Assembly: GCA_036278715.1 (NCBI GenBank)
Contig: DASUKN010000076.1
Coordinates: 1-53,056 of the forward strand
Direction of reading: 5' to 3'
From: Udaeobacter sp025935755
GTDB taxonomy: Bacteria; Verrucomicrobiota; Verrucomicrobiia; Chthoniobacterales; UBA10450
Length of the DNA: 53,056 bases
The notes under the pieces were generated by a model, which worked only from the letters and a program-made list of their open reading frames with translations, was not told the DNA's origin and made no database searches. Within the stretch, counting starts at the first letter, position 1, and each line of letters begins with the position of its first letter. Shown one piece after another: positions 1 through 8,619 of the stretch. Both the position numbers and the translations under genes were made by a program.

Positions 1-891
1 GTCACGTTCGAGGCATTTGATCTTCAAATCGGAAATCTTCCGAAGCAACCCGGTGTCCGCGCCCTTGGCAACATCGACAGCGTATTGGTACCAGCGAATC
101 GCTGACTCGATATCATCCTTTTGCTCGCTCAAAGCGCCGAGTCGACGCGCGAAGTCCAGGTTCTCCGGTTCCGCCTGGTGACGGGCGTAAGTTTCCGCGA
201 TTTGTTGATCGAGTGCTTCGCCGGTGAGCCGAATCCGGCTCTGCTGTTCGAGTGATATGGCTTCGTCTTTGTCCTTGATCAGATCGCGATAGGTTTCAGC
301 CTGCGTCCAGCCACCTCGCTTCATCGAAGCACGCGCCGACGCATCTTTACTGAGCCTCAGTGACTGCGCATCCAGCGGATTTATCGCGGTGAGCCGATTA
401 TAAATTTCCACTTCGTTTTCGTGATCACCAAGCTCATGGTACAAACGTCCCAGCTCATTGAGCACTTTCACGTCGCGCGGGTTCTCTTCGAGTAGCGTCT
501 GCAGCGCGAAAACAGCGGTCTCCGACCAACCGGCCGCCATGGCTGCTTCCTTCAAAAGCAGATTTGCCTGCCGATTGTAAGGTTCCCCTTCTAAAACTTC
601 CTCCAGCATTTCAACAGCCGTCCTGGGATCCTTTTTAATTTCTCGTTGTGCCTTCATCACACCGATCGGCGCCGTCGAAATGCTGAAGAAACTTTTTTTT
701 GCCGATTTGCTTTTGGTGGCCTCCGTCCGACGCAGCAGTTGGCGTCCGGTGAGAAACTCCGGCTCCAGCTTTAAAATTTCCTGGAGGAGCGAAATGGCAT
801 AATCAAAATTGCGCAGCTCAATTGCGCTGACCGCCTTAAGCCAAAGCGCGCGCAGCGACTCGCTCAATTCCTTCTCGGTTTTAACGGGCAT
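1..891 (-). CDS. TPR-repeat protein, 3' end outside the window
   Basis: The reading frame is open from an ATG at 891 to the left edge, so the C-terminus is missing; 297 codons are visible. The protein is helical and rich in Ala, Leu and Glu. Repeated 34-residue-like blocks carry the tetratricopeptide spacing, for example around the segments reading NELGRLYHELGDHENEVEIY and DFARRLGALSEQKDDIESAI. There is no signal peptide or clear membrane segment, so it is probably a cytoplasmic scaffold. It lies upstream of mutS on the same strand, 80 bases from the mutS ATG side of the intergenic gap, with no sign of functional linkage. The TPR fold is well supported; the partner and process are unknown. 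Confidence 0.7.
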   Translation of the reverse strand, partial: MPVKTEKELSESLRALWLKAVSAIELRNFDYAISLLQEILKLEPEFLTGRQLLRRTEATKSKSAKKSFFSISTAPIGVMKAQREIKKDPRTAVEMLEEVLEGEPYNRQANLLLKEAAMAAGWSETAVFALQTLLEENPRDVKVLNELGRLYHELGDHENEVEIYNRLTAINPLDAQSLRLSKDASARASMKRGGWTQAETYRDLIKDKDEAISLEQQSRIRLTGEALDQQIAETYARHQAEPENLDFARRLGALSEQKDDIESAIRWYQYAVDVAKGADTGLLRKISDLKIKCLERD

Positions 892-973
892 TTGCGCCTA
901 GTTTATCACAAAACAACACGCATGCGTGACCGGCGACGGCTGCTGCTCGACTCAGCTCCGCTAATGGTCTTCT

Positions 974-3511
974 TTATAGCAAATCCAGCTGCGGCTTCTG
1001 CGATTCGGGCATCGACGTTGCGGATTTTTTCCCTCGCCTCTTCGGTTTTGTCTCAGCGCTATTAGAACTCTCCAGATGAGCCAGGATTTCTTTCGCGCGA
1101 TCGAGGACTTCTTTGGGCAAACCGGCAAGGCGCGCCACCTGGATTCCGTAACTCTTGTCCGCGCCACCCGGGATAATTTTGCGAAGAAAGATGATCTGCT
1201 CGTTCCATTCGCGCACAGCAACATTCAGATTGCCGACGCCTTTGCGTTCCTCCGCCAGCTTGGTTAGCTCGTGATAATGCGTGGCAAACAGACTGCGCGC
1301 TTGAATTTTGTCGTAGAGAAACTCGGCGACGCTCCACGCAATGGAGAGTCCGTCAAAAGTAGAAGTGCCGCGGCCAATCTCGTCAAGAATAACTAACGAG
1401 CGGTTCGTGGCGTTGTTGATGATGTTAGCCGTTTCGTTCATTTCGACCATGAAGGTGGATTGGCCCCGGGCCAGATCGTCGCTCGCGCCCACTCTGGTAA
1501 AAATGCGATCGACCAGGCCGACCTCGGCACTCTCCGCCGGCACGAAGCTTCCCATCTGCGCCATCAACACGATCAGGGCGACCTGCCGGATGTATGTCGA
1601 TTTACCAGCCATGTTTGGTCCGGTCACAATGGCCATGCGAACGGTCTCACCGTCGAGCTCTGTGTCGTTAGGCACGAATTTCTCATCAACAAGACTCTGA
1701 TCGAGCACCGGGTGCCGCCCATCCTTGATGACGAGGCGGAGCGACTCGTTCAGCTCTGGCCGGCAATAGCGAAACAGTCGCGCAGTTTCGGCCAGCGCGC
1801 ACAGCACATCGACCACTGCAATTGCATCCGCGATCTGCTGGATTGGCTCGATTTCGCTCAGGGTCTCGTCGCGCAAATTCTGGAACAGTTGGTACTCGAG
1901 ATTCTGGGCACGGTCCTCCGCACCAAGAACTTTCGCTTCCATCTCCTTCAATTCCGGTGTGATAAAGCGTTCGCCGCCCACCGTGGTTTGCTTCCGCGTA
2001 TAATGCGCTGGCACATTGGCCAGATTCGATCTTGTGATTTCGATGAAGTAACCGAAGACGGAATTGTAACGAACCTTGAGTGATTTGATCCCTGTCGCGG
2101 CTATCTCCCGCTCCTGTAAATGGCTGATCCAGCTTTTCCCCTCGCGCGAGGCTTGGCGAAGGATATCGAGGTCCGCATCGTAACCGTCACGGAAAATACC
2201 GCCCTCTTTCAGCGCGAGCGGCGGATCATCGAGCAACGCGTTGCTCAGTTTCTCAGCCAGCGCGGGCATTTCCTGAATGGCGTTCTGTAGACGTCGCGGC
2301 AGAGCAGCCTCGCCGGCCTCTCCGGCATCGGTAACATTCGCCGCAGGCTGTGGTTGTGGCCGGCCAAATTCGATCCGGTCAATAAGTTTGCCCAGTTCAC
2401 GCCTGAGTGTGGGGATTTGCTGGAGCGAGGTTTTTAACGCGACAAGATCACGCGCGTTCCCTGAAGCCTGGCTCAGTCGTCCTGTGGCGCGCTCGATATC
2501 CCTGATCGACTTCAACTCCGCGCGAATCGACCCGAGCAGGTCCGACTCCTGCAAAAGGTAACCGATCATTTGCTGGCGTCGTTGCAGTTCAGCGAGATCG
2601 CGCAACGGCTGCAAAATCCAGGCGCGCAATTTGCGCGCACCCATGGGCGTGATCGTGCGATCAAGCACACTCAGCAAACTCGTGCCGCGCGCACCGCGCG
2701 ATTCGACCAACTCAAGATTGGTCTGTGTCGCGGAATCGAGCAGTACGTGGCTCTCCGGCGCGTCGCAACGCAACGAAGTGAGATGGTCGATTTTACGGCG
2801 GAGTTGGTGCTTCAAATAATGCACGATTGCGCCGGCCGCAGCGACCGCCGCCGGCATCTGTTCGCAACCAAAGCCGTCGAGCGATTTGACCTTGAAATGT
2901 TCGCACAGCGTAAAGATCGCTTGTTCCGGCAGAAACGCGTAACTGTCGTACTCGAGGGCACGATCGATCTCCCCAGTCTGCGATTTCTGTTCCGCGCTAA
3001 TCAACAATTCGGCGGGCGAAACACGCGAGATTTCGTCCTGCAGCGATTGGCGGTCCTGCGCTTGGGCGAGACGAAACTCACCCGTGCTGAGATCGGCATA
3101 TGCAAACCCAAACGCATCGCCGTCGGCATAAATCGCGCCGAGATAATTCGCGCGTTTCGCATCGAGCCAGCTCAATTCGCTGACCGTTCCCGCGCTGATG
3201 ATTTGCGTCACTTCGCGATCGACAATCTTGCGGCCAGGTTGCGGCACACTGGTCTGATCGCAAACGGCTACGCGCCGGCCGGCGTTGATCAACCGACGAA
3301 TGTATCCCTGCGCGGCGTGATACGGCACACCACACATCGGCACGCCGTTGCGCTTGGTCAGCGCCACATTCAACAGAGCGGACGCTTCCTTTGCGTCATC
3401 GAAAAACATCTCGTAGAAATCGCCGAGCCGAAACAGCAGGAGCGTGTCTGGAGGAATGCTTTTCCGCAGCCGCTGGTACTGCTGCATCATCGGGGTAAGC
3501 ACGTCCTGCAT
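974..3511 (-). CDS. mutS: DNA mismatch repair protein MutS
   Basis: This is the ATPase that recognises mismatched bases and small loops and recruits the repair machinery. The N-terminal mismatch-binding domain has the family motif GDFYEMFF near residue 30. The ATPase domain has Walker A GPNMAGKST near residue 626 and Walker B followed by DEIGRGTSTFDG near 705. At 845 residues it has normal MutS length. A frame extension begins with GTG at 3523, but I chose the ATG at 3511 because an AAGGTGA ribosome-binding sequence lies just upstream and homologues start near here. An Ala/Gly/Pro-rich insertion sits around residues 395-420 in the linker of the core domain. It is divergent from rpsU. Identification is certain. 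Confidence 0.97.
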   Translation of the reverse strand: MQDVLTPMMQQYQRLRKSIPPDTLLLFRLGDFYEMFFDDAKEASALLNVALTKRNGVPMCGVPYHAAQGYIRRLINAGRRVAVCDQTSVPQPGRKIVDREVTQIISAGTVSELSWLDAKRANYLGAIYADGDAFGFAYADLSTGEFRLAQAQDRQSLQDEISRVSPAELLISAEQKSQTGEIDRALEYDSYAFLPEQAIFTLCEHFKVKSLDGFGCEQMPAAVAAAGAIVHYLKHQLRRKIDHLTSLRCDAPESHVLLDSATQTNLELVESRGARGTSLLSVLDRTITPMGARKLRAWILQPLRDLAELQRRQQMIGYLLQESDLLGSIRAELKSIRDIERATGRLSQASGNARDLVALKTSLQQIPTLRRELGKLIDRIEFGRPQPQPAANVTDAGEAGEAALPRRLQNAIQEMPALAEKLSNALLDDPPLALKEGGIFRDGYDADLDILRQASREGKSWISHLQEREIAATGIKSLKVRYNSVFGYFIEITRSNLANVPAHYTRKQTTVGGERFITPELKEMEAKVLGAEDRAQNLEYQLFQNLRDETLSEIEPIQQIADAIAVVDVLCALAETARLFRYCRPELNESLRLVIKDGRHPVLDQSLVDEKFVPNDTELDGETVRMAIVTGPNMAGKSTYIRQVALIVLMAQMGSFVPAESAEVGLVDRIFTRVGASDDLARGQSTFMVEMNETANIINNATNRSLVILDEIGRGTSTFDGLSIAWSVAEFLYDKIQARSLFATHYHELTKLAEERKGVGNLNVAVREWNEQIIFLRKIIPGGADKSYGIQVARLAGLPKEVLDRAKEILAHLESSNSAETKPKRRGKKSATSMPESQKPQLDLL

Positions 3512-3768
3512 AATGAAGGTCACCTTGCCAGCCTCAATTGAACGTCAACAGATGCGCGGCGTGTGATTTTTTATTGAAAATAGAATAAATACAATCGCGA
3601 ATCCGCGCGTATGCGTTTGGGCAGCAATGGAAGTCAAACGACGTGAGATTTTATACGAAACCAACGTCAAAAATGTCGATTTCCGCAGATTTGACGCGCA
3701 GGTCTCCGCCGAGTACTCTCCCGGTCACCGATTTACAGTATTTTACAAAGCGAGGGGAGTGATTATCG

Positions 3769-3963
3769 ATGCCAGAAGTTATTGTGCGCAAAGGTGAACC
3801 GGTCGATCGCGCATTGAAGCGGCTGAAAAACAAGCTGGATTCCGAGGGAATTCTCGAGGAAGTCCGCCGTTTACGCGCGTTCGAAACGCCTTCGCAAAAG
3901 CATCGCCGCAAGGCGAGAGCCAACGCCAAGCGCGGCCGGATGAAGTTCCGATTTAACGCGTAA
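3769..3963 (+). CDS. rpsU: 30S ribosomal protein S21
   Basis: A 64-residue basic protein with the classic S21 opening PEVIVRKGEPVDRALKRLK and the Arg/Lys-rich C-terminal segment. S21 joins the small subunit late and helps the ribosome select start sites. A GAGGGGAGT ribosome-binding sequence lies about 10 bases before the ATG. The gene stands alone between mutS (divergent) and the heme operon (convergent). The length is typical of Bacteroidetes/Verrucomicrobia-like S21. Confidence 0.96.
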   Translation: MPEVIVRKGEPVDRALKRLKNKLDSEGILEEVRRLRAFETPSQKHRRKARANAKRGRMKFRFNA

Positions 3964-3966
3964 CAC

Positions 3967-4020
3967 AGTTACAAGAGTTACAACGGTTACAAAGAGGTGA
4001 TTGGGTGAAATCGTTGTAAC
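3967..4020. repeat. GTTACAA triplet and inverted repeat after rpsU
   Basis: Three near-tandem copies of GTTACAA spaced by two bases start at 3969. The arm GTTACAACG (3977-3985) has a perfect 9-base inverse, CGTTGTAAC, at 4012-4020. It sits in the short gap between convergent rpsU and cobA-hemD, where a two-way terminator would be expected, but there is no clear T-tract. A related GTAAC-rich piece occurs at 14140-14160 between another convergent gene pair. The sequence pattern is certain; the terminator role is a guess. Confidence 0.4.
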
Positions 4021-4032
4021 GATGTAGCTGTT

Positions 4033-5562
4033 TTAGCCCATTGAACGGGCAAAAAACTCTCTGATCGCCTGCACTAAGCCCTCAATATCGTGCCGGCGTG
4101 CTTCGGTATCCACGGTGAGTCCATGATCGCGGATCGTCTTTGATGTGATGGGGCCGATGCTCGCGATGTGCATTCCCTTTGGCCATGGCAGGCCGAGAGC
4201 TAAAAAATTCTCCACTGTCGACGAACTCGTAAACGTGATCAGGTCGGCCCCGGCCTCAGCTAATTGTTTTTGCGCTCCGCTAATGTCGCGCGTCTCGGGC
4301 ACCGTTCGGTACGCGAACCCTTCGTCCACGATCGCTCCTGCGGCCGAAAGTTCTTTCGGCAAAACGTCGCGCGCTTTCTCTGCACGCACCACCAGGATCC
4401 GTTCGTTCTCCACGCTGCCCTGTTTTTTGAATGCGCGCACGACTGCTTCGGCGACGAATTCTTCCGGCTGAAGGTCGACGTGCAGATGAAAGTCTTTCAC
4501 GCGCTGCGCCGTGGCGGGCCCGATCGCAGCGATTCGCACGCCGCCGATTTCACGGGCGTCATCGTAAAGCTTGAAGAAGATATCGAAGAACGCATCCACG
4601 CCGTTCGCACTCGTGAACACGATCCAGTCGTATATGTGCGCGTCCTGCACCAGTTCGGCGAATTCACGCAAGTTAATCGGCGGCTCGATTCGAATGGTGG
4701 GCAGTTCAATGATGTGCGCGCCAAGCGAGCGCAGCTTGTTGCTTAACGCGCTCGCTTGCTTTCGCGTGCGAGTGACGACAATTCTTTTTCCGAGGAGCGG
4801 TCGCTTCTCGTACCAGTTCAGCGTGTCGCGCAACGATACGACGTCGCCAAATACTGCGACTGCCGGCGCATTGAAACCATTCGCCACGGCTTTTTGGGCG
4901 ATGTCGGAGACTGTGCCCGTGAGCGTTTCCTGTTGACCTGTTGTGGCCCACCGAACCAATGCAACCGGCAAATCGCCGCGGACACCATGCCTCAGCATCT
5001 CACTTGTCACGGCTCCGAGCCGCTCGATACCCATCAGCATCACCTGCGTACCGCCTAGCTTGGCCAGCGCCGCATAATCAATTGCGCTTTGAGTTTTCGT
5101 TGGATCTTCGTGGCCGGTGAACAGTGTCACGTGCGAGTTATGTCCACGATGTGTCAATGGGATGCCCGCATACGCTGGTCCCGCGATGGCCGAGGTAATC
5201 CCGGGTACGATTTCAAACGGGATTCCTGCGTTCGCGATCTCCTCAGCTTCTTCGGCGCCTCGGCCAAACACAAATGGATCGCCTCCTTTTAAGCGAACGA
5301 CCTGCTTTCCTTCGCGGCCTTTTTCGATTAACAGCGACGTGATTTCCTGCTGCGTCTGGCTTTCACCTGGCTTTTTGCCCGCATAAATGACTTCTGCGTC
5401 GTCCCGCGCCCAGCCGAGCGTATCCGGATTTGCCAAATGATCGTACACGATTACGTCGGCGTCCTCGATACATTCCTTTGCGCGCAACGTCACAAGACCG
5501 AGATCGCCCGGTCCTGCTCCAACCAGATAAACTTTCCCCGTGTTGCTTTCGGTCTTGGCCAT
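4033..5562 (-). CDS. Fused uroporphyrinogen-III C-methyltransferase / uroporphyrinogen-III synthase
   Basis: A two-domain protein of 509 residues. Residues 1-245 are the SUMT (CobA) domain, with VYLVGAGPGDLGLVTL at the start and the VVRLKGGDPFVFGRG loop. This domain methylates uroporphyrinogen III with SAM, on the way to siroheme or cobalamin. Residues 255-509 are the HemD domain, which closes and inverts ring D of hydroxymethylbilane to give uroporphyrinogen III. The fusion is known in several phyla. The gene follows hemC with a 4-base gap and is the last gene of the operon ccsA-like, hemA, hemC, cobA-hemD. HemD is poorly conserved, but the position and the fusion make the call secure. Confidence 0.95.
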   Translation of the reverse strand: MAKTESNTGKVYLVGAGPGDLGLVTLRAKECIEDADVIVYDHLANPDTLGWARDDAEVIYAGKKPGESQTQQEITSLLIEKGREGKQVVRLKGGDPFVFGRGAEEAEEIANAGIPFEIVPGITSAIAGPAYAGIPLTHRGHNSHVTLFTGHEDPTKTQSAIDYAALAKLGGTQVMLMGIERLGAVTSEMLRHGVRGDLPVALVRWATTGQQETLTGTVSDIAQKAVANGFNAPAVAVFGDVVSLRDTLNWYEKRPLLGKRIVVTRTRKQASALSNKLRSLGAHIIELPTIRIEPPINLREFAELVQDAHIYDWIVFTSANGVDAFFDIFFKLYDDAREIGGVRIAAIGPATAQRVKDFHLHVDLQPEEFVAEAVVRAFKKQGSVENERILVVRAEKARDVLPKELSAAGAIVDEGFAYRTVPETRDISGAQKQLAEAGADLITFTSSSTVENFLALGLPWPKGMHIASIGPITSKTIRDHGLTVDTEARRHDIEGLVQAIREFFARSMG

Positions 5563-5566
5563 GTCC

Positions 5567-6487
5567 TTACTTGAGTCCGATTTTTCGCAGCAATTCTGCT
5601 GCTAATTGTGCGCCTTCATCGGAAGTGCCGTCGACCTCGGCTCGGCGGGGCCTCGGCGATTCAACTTCGAACAGTTGCGCGTGCATTGTCATCGTTCCGT
5701 CTTCGATCGTTGCGTGCACGCCAACTGGAAAATTGCAATCGGCGTGCAGCTGCAGCAAAAATTCTCGTTCCGCCTGCAAACAAAGCAACGTCTCCGGATC
5801 GTTTACCGACCGGACAAGCTCGTTCGTGCGTTGATCGTCGGAGCGAATTTGAAGGGCAATGATCCCCTGTCCACCCGCCGGTACAAAGGTGTCAGAGGGA
5901 AGGATCTCAACGAAGAATTGTCCGCTTCCGAAGTCCATCTCGGTGTGGGTCGCAGAAAACCCTAGCCGCTCCAGTCCGGCGCGAGCTAACACGATGCCCT
6001 CCCACTGATTTTCGGCCAGTTTGCGCAACCGGGTTGGTACGTTTCCGCGAAGATCCACAATTGTGAGATCCGCGCGTTTCCAATGAAGCTGACATTGTCT
6101 TCGCACACTTCCGGTGGCGACGGTCGCGCCATACGGAATAGAAACGAGACCGCCGGCGTGTTTGGAAATCAGCACGTCATTGATTGAAGCGCGTGGAAGA
6201 ACTGCCGCGATCTTTGTCCCTGAAGTTGGTTCACTCGGCAGGTCCTTGGCGCTATGGACTGCGACATCCACGTCCGCAGCGAGAAGCGCTCGTTCGATTT
6301 CGGCTGTGAACAAGCCTTTCCGGCCAGCATGAAGATCGACAGCTTTGGCATTATCCCCGCGTGTGACGATGATTTTGGTTTCGATAATGACGTTCGGATG
6401 CGCTCCTCGAATGGCCTTTTCAACCAGCAGTGTCTGAGCGCGCGCCAGCTCGCTGCCGCGTGTGCCGAGAATGATCTTGGCGACCAT
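5567..6487 (-). CDS. hemC: Porphobilinogen deaminase (hydroxymethylbilane synthase)
   Basis: It joins four porphobilinogen units into hydroxymethylbilane in the cytoplasm. The start is typical: KIILGTRGSELARAQT. The HSAKDLPSEPT motif and the dipyrromethane-cofactor region follow. The cofactor cysteine is likely the one in LLQLHADCNFPVGVHA, where most homologues read E/GCxxPV. A GTG sits directly before the ATG; I chose the ATG at 6487. It is 45 bases after hemA and 4 bases before cobA-hemD, so all are probably on one transcript. Length (about 306 residues) is normal. Confidence 0.96.
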   Translation of the reverse strand: MVAKIILGTRGSELARAQTLLVEKAIRGAHPNVIIETKIIVTRGDNAKAVDLHAGRKGLFTAEIERALLAADVDVAVHSAKDLPSEPTSGTKIAAVLPRASINDVLISKHAGGLVSIPYGATVATGSVRRQCQLHWKRADLTIVDLRGNVPTRLRKLAENQWEGIVLARAGLERLGFSATHTEMDFGSGQFFVEILPSDTFVPAGGQGIIALQIRSDDQRTNELVRSVNDPETLLCLQAEREFLLQLHADCNFPVGVHATIEDGTMTMHAQLFEVESPRPRRAEVDGTSDEGAQLAAELLRKIGLK

Positions 6488-6535
6488 CACTGAATGTAGC
6501 GCGCCAGACTTTGCAGGGGAAGCCTGCGGATCCCG

Positions 6536-7606
6536 CTACAGTTCGGAAGCGCGGAGCGGATTTTCTGCCAGAGAAGGATGCTCGGTCGCCTGCGAAAGAC
6601 GGTTCAACCCCCTCGAGATCGAATCGAAAAACTCCGCGACATGATCAGCAATGATCGCCTCTGCAGCCGCCATTTGTTGGCGTCGCAACGCGAGCGATTG
6701 TTCCGCGACCGAGCGAATGGAATCGATGTCGTAAAGATAAACGCCTTCCAGTTCGTTCACGCTGGGATCGACGTTCCGTGGAACAGCAATGTCGATGACG
6801 AAGAGAGGCCGATCGACGCGGTCCCACAACATGGGGGTTAATGTTTTCGATGTCAGCAACGGGGTTTCAGATGCCGTTGACGTAAGCAGAATGTCAATAT
6901 CCCGGCATTGCGTCACCCAATCATCGAATGGCACGGCGCGCCCGCCTACAGTGCGTGCCAATTCGTGTGCGCGATCCAGGGAGCGATTGCTGATCCGAAG
7001 ATCTTTGACGCCACGTGAGAGGAGCGCGCGTGCAGTCCGCTCGCTGGTTTCACCCGCCCCGAGCACAAGCACTTTGCAGTCGCCTAATTTCCCAAAAATT
7101 CTTTGGGCCAGTTCCACCGCGACGGAACCGACCGACACGGCGCCGCGCGCAATCTCGGTGTGGGTGCGAACCTGTTTTGCTACTCGAAATGCGCGTTGAA
7201 ATAAACGATGGAGATACGGACCGACCGCTCCCGATGTTCTGGCCGATTCGTATGCCTTCTTTGCCTGTCCGAAAATTTCACTTTCTCCCACCACCATCGA
7301 ATCGAGTCCGGACGCGACACGGAAAAGATGTTGGACGCATTTGTTGTCCTCGTAGCGGTAAAAAGGGGCAGCGCAATACTCCGGACCGTCACTTGTTTTT
7401 CCCGTGAGACAACGCGTGACTTCGTCCGTGGAAATCCTCTTCTCTGACACTGCGTAAACCTCTACCCGATTGCAGGTGGTCAGCAGCAATGCTTCGGCAC
7501 AACCAGCCTCACGCGCGATCGATTCGGCGGTGGCATTCCCGGCGAACTGCTCCCGGGCCGCGACGTTCGCGGTGTGATGGCTCAGTCCGATACAGAACAG
7601 GTTCAT
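6536..7606 (-). CDS. hemA: Glutamyl-tRNA reductase
   Basis: It reduces Glu-tRNA to glutamate-1-semialdehyde, the first committed step of the C5 heme pathway. The protein opens with NLFCIGLSHHTANVAARE. The catalytic cysteine is Cys45 in LLTTCNRVEVY. A Rossmann segment, VLVLGAGETSERTARALL, follows, then the C-terminal dimerisation helix. The open frame extends upstream to 7969, but that part is only the shadow of the ccsA-like gene. The ATG at 7606 overlaps the preceding stop codon as ATGA, which implies translational coupling. At 356 residues it is slightly short but complete. Confidence 0.96.
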   Translation of the reverse strand: MNLFCIGLSHHTANVAAREQFAGNATAESIAREAGCAEALLLTTCNRVEVYAVSEKRISTDEVTRCLTGKTSDGPEYCAAPFYRYEDNKCVQHLFRVASGLDSMVVGESEIFGQAKKAYESARTSGAVGPYLHRLFQRAFRVAKQVRTHTEIARGAVSVGSVAVELAQRIFGKLGDCKVLVLGAGETSERTARALLSRGVKDLRISNRSLDRAHELARTVGGRAVPFDDWVTQCRDIDILLTSTASETPLLTSKTLTPMLWDRVDRPLFVIDIAVPRNVDPSVNELEGVYLYDIDSIRSVAEQSLALRRQQMAAAEAIIADHVAEFFDSISRGLNRLSQATEHPSLAENPLRASEL

Positions 7607-8397
7607 GGCATGTGATGCAGTTCCGCCGTGAATGTAATTCCCCACAGAAGCGCCAGAGCCGCGCTGAAGCCAATAATGCACAACGCAGCTACGCGTTTTG
7701 GCGCGAGCCATTTGAGATGGCGGGCTTGCAAGATCGCCGCGTAAAGCAGCCAAAGCGCAATGGCAGCCACGAGTTGAATGCGTGGCAGCGGATGGCCAGT
7801 GAAAAATCCGCTGACAATACCGATGGTGTAAAGGGCAAGACCCCACCACAGCAGGCGCGTAATGACAGCAAACAAGTTTGTCAGCGGAGGTAAATGGTAA
7901 AAGATCGAATGCAAATGATGCGTCTTCAGCTGGCGCTCCTGCAGCAAATACATAATTCCCGCTATGCACGCTAAGGCAAAAATGCCATACGCGACGAGTG
8001 ACATCGATGCGTGAAACTCAAGCCACGAATTCACCGGCACAGTTACCTCGTGCCGGGTATCGATCGGTGCAATCAGAGCAAAGGTCTGCAGCAACAACAC
8101 GAGTGGCGCGGTGAATGCCCCCATCAGCGAAAGGCGATAGGCTGGGCCGACGACCATGTAGATCAGTGCCACCGACCAGGCGAGAAAAGTAAAAACCTCA
8201 AACAGGTTTGTGATTGGACATCGTCCTAATTCCTGGCCGCGAATCCACAAGAACACTGTTTGAAAAATGAACCCAAGCCCGATTGCGATGAAGTTGAATC
8301 GCATCGGGCGAAACACTTTCGCCCGTAACTCGATCACGGTGTGCACGACCGCGGCGAGAAAACAAACTGTCGAAGCAATGAGAAAATATCGATCCAC
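7603..8397 (-). CDS. CcsA/HemX-like integral membrane protein
   Basis: A 264-residue protein with about eight hydrophobic helices, in the cytochrome c assembly (CcsA/ResC/HemX) family. The region WLEFHASMSLVAYGIFALAC carries the family pattern, and the conserved histidines probably contact heme. The tryptophan-rich WWD loop of true CcsA is not evident, so a HemX-like role affecting HemA level or heme handling fits as well as cytochrome c maturation. Its stop overlaps the hemA start by 4 bases, as with hemX-hemA in other bacteria. First gene of the heme operon. Confidence 0.85.
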   Translation of the reverse strand: MDRYFLIASTVCFLAAVVHTVIELRAKVFRPMRFNFIAIGLGFIFQTVFLWIRGQELGRCPITNLFEVFTFLAWSVALIYMVVGPAYRLSLMGAFTAPLVLLLQTFALIAPIDTRHEVTVPVNSWLEFHASMSLVAYGIFALACIAGIMYLLQERQLKTHHLHSIFYHLPPLTNLFAVITRLLWWGLALYTIGIVSGFFTGHPLPRIQLVAAIALWLLYAAILQARHLKWLAPKRVAALCIIGFSAALALLWGITFTAELHHMP

Positions 8398-8408
8398 CGT
8401 GAGATCTC

Positions 8409-8436
8409 ATTTTAGATTGTCGTTTGCCGTTGGCAA
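8409..8436 (-). promoter_or_regulatory. Candidate sigma-70-type promoter of the heme operon
   Basis: Read on the minus strand, TTGCCA (8436-8431) and TAAAAT (8414-8409) are separated by 16 bases and point into the ccsA-like gene starting at 8397. The leader would be only a few bases long, and no good ribosome-binding site is seen. This is a sequence match only. Confidence 0.35.
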
Positions 8437-8555
8437 TTCCGGGATCGTACCGCTTCCCGATGATGAGATGAGGGAAGGGCCGGCTAATTTTGGAAACCCA
8501 GCAAAATACCCTTCAACTCGTTTACACGGCGCAATGGACTACAGCGAGTGAATAG

Positions 8556-8589
8556 CTGCCGGCCGCAGCGCCGTGGCTACGGCCGGCAG
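8556..8589. repeat. GC-rich inverted repeat
   Basis: Perfect 10-base arms CTGCCGGCCG (8556-8565) and CGGCCGGCAG (8580-8589) enclose a 14-base loop. It lies downstream of the minus-strand fibre gene and upstream of the heme operon. A T-tract is absent on both strands, so a standard terminator is unlikely. It resembles dispersed GC-rich palindromic repeats, but only one copy is in this window. Confidence 0.45.
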
Positions 8590-8619
8590 TTTAGAATCAG
8601 TTGCCAGGGAACAGGAGCG

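Noticed and set aside
2570..3541. 323-residue plus-strand frame opposite mutS
   Set aside because: Shadow of mutS; Arg/Gln-rich with no family pattern.
3627..3797. 56-codon plus frame overlapping the start of rpsU
   Set aside because: It runs into rpsU out of frame, has no ribosome-binding site and no recognised family; probably chance.
7607..7969. Upstream extension of hemA
   Set aside because: It lies within the ccsA-like gene in another frame; the ATGA-overlap start is the family start.
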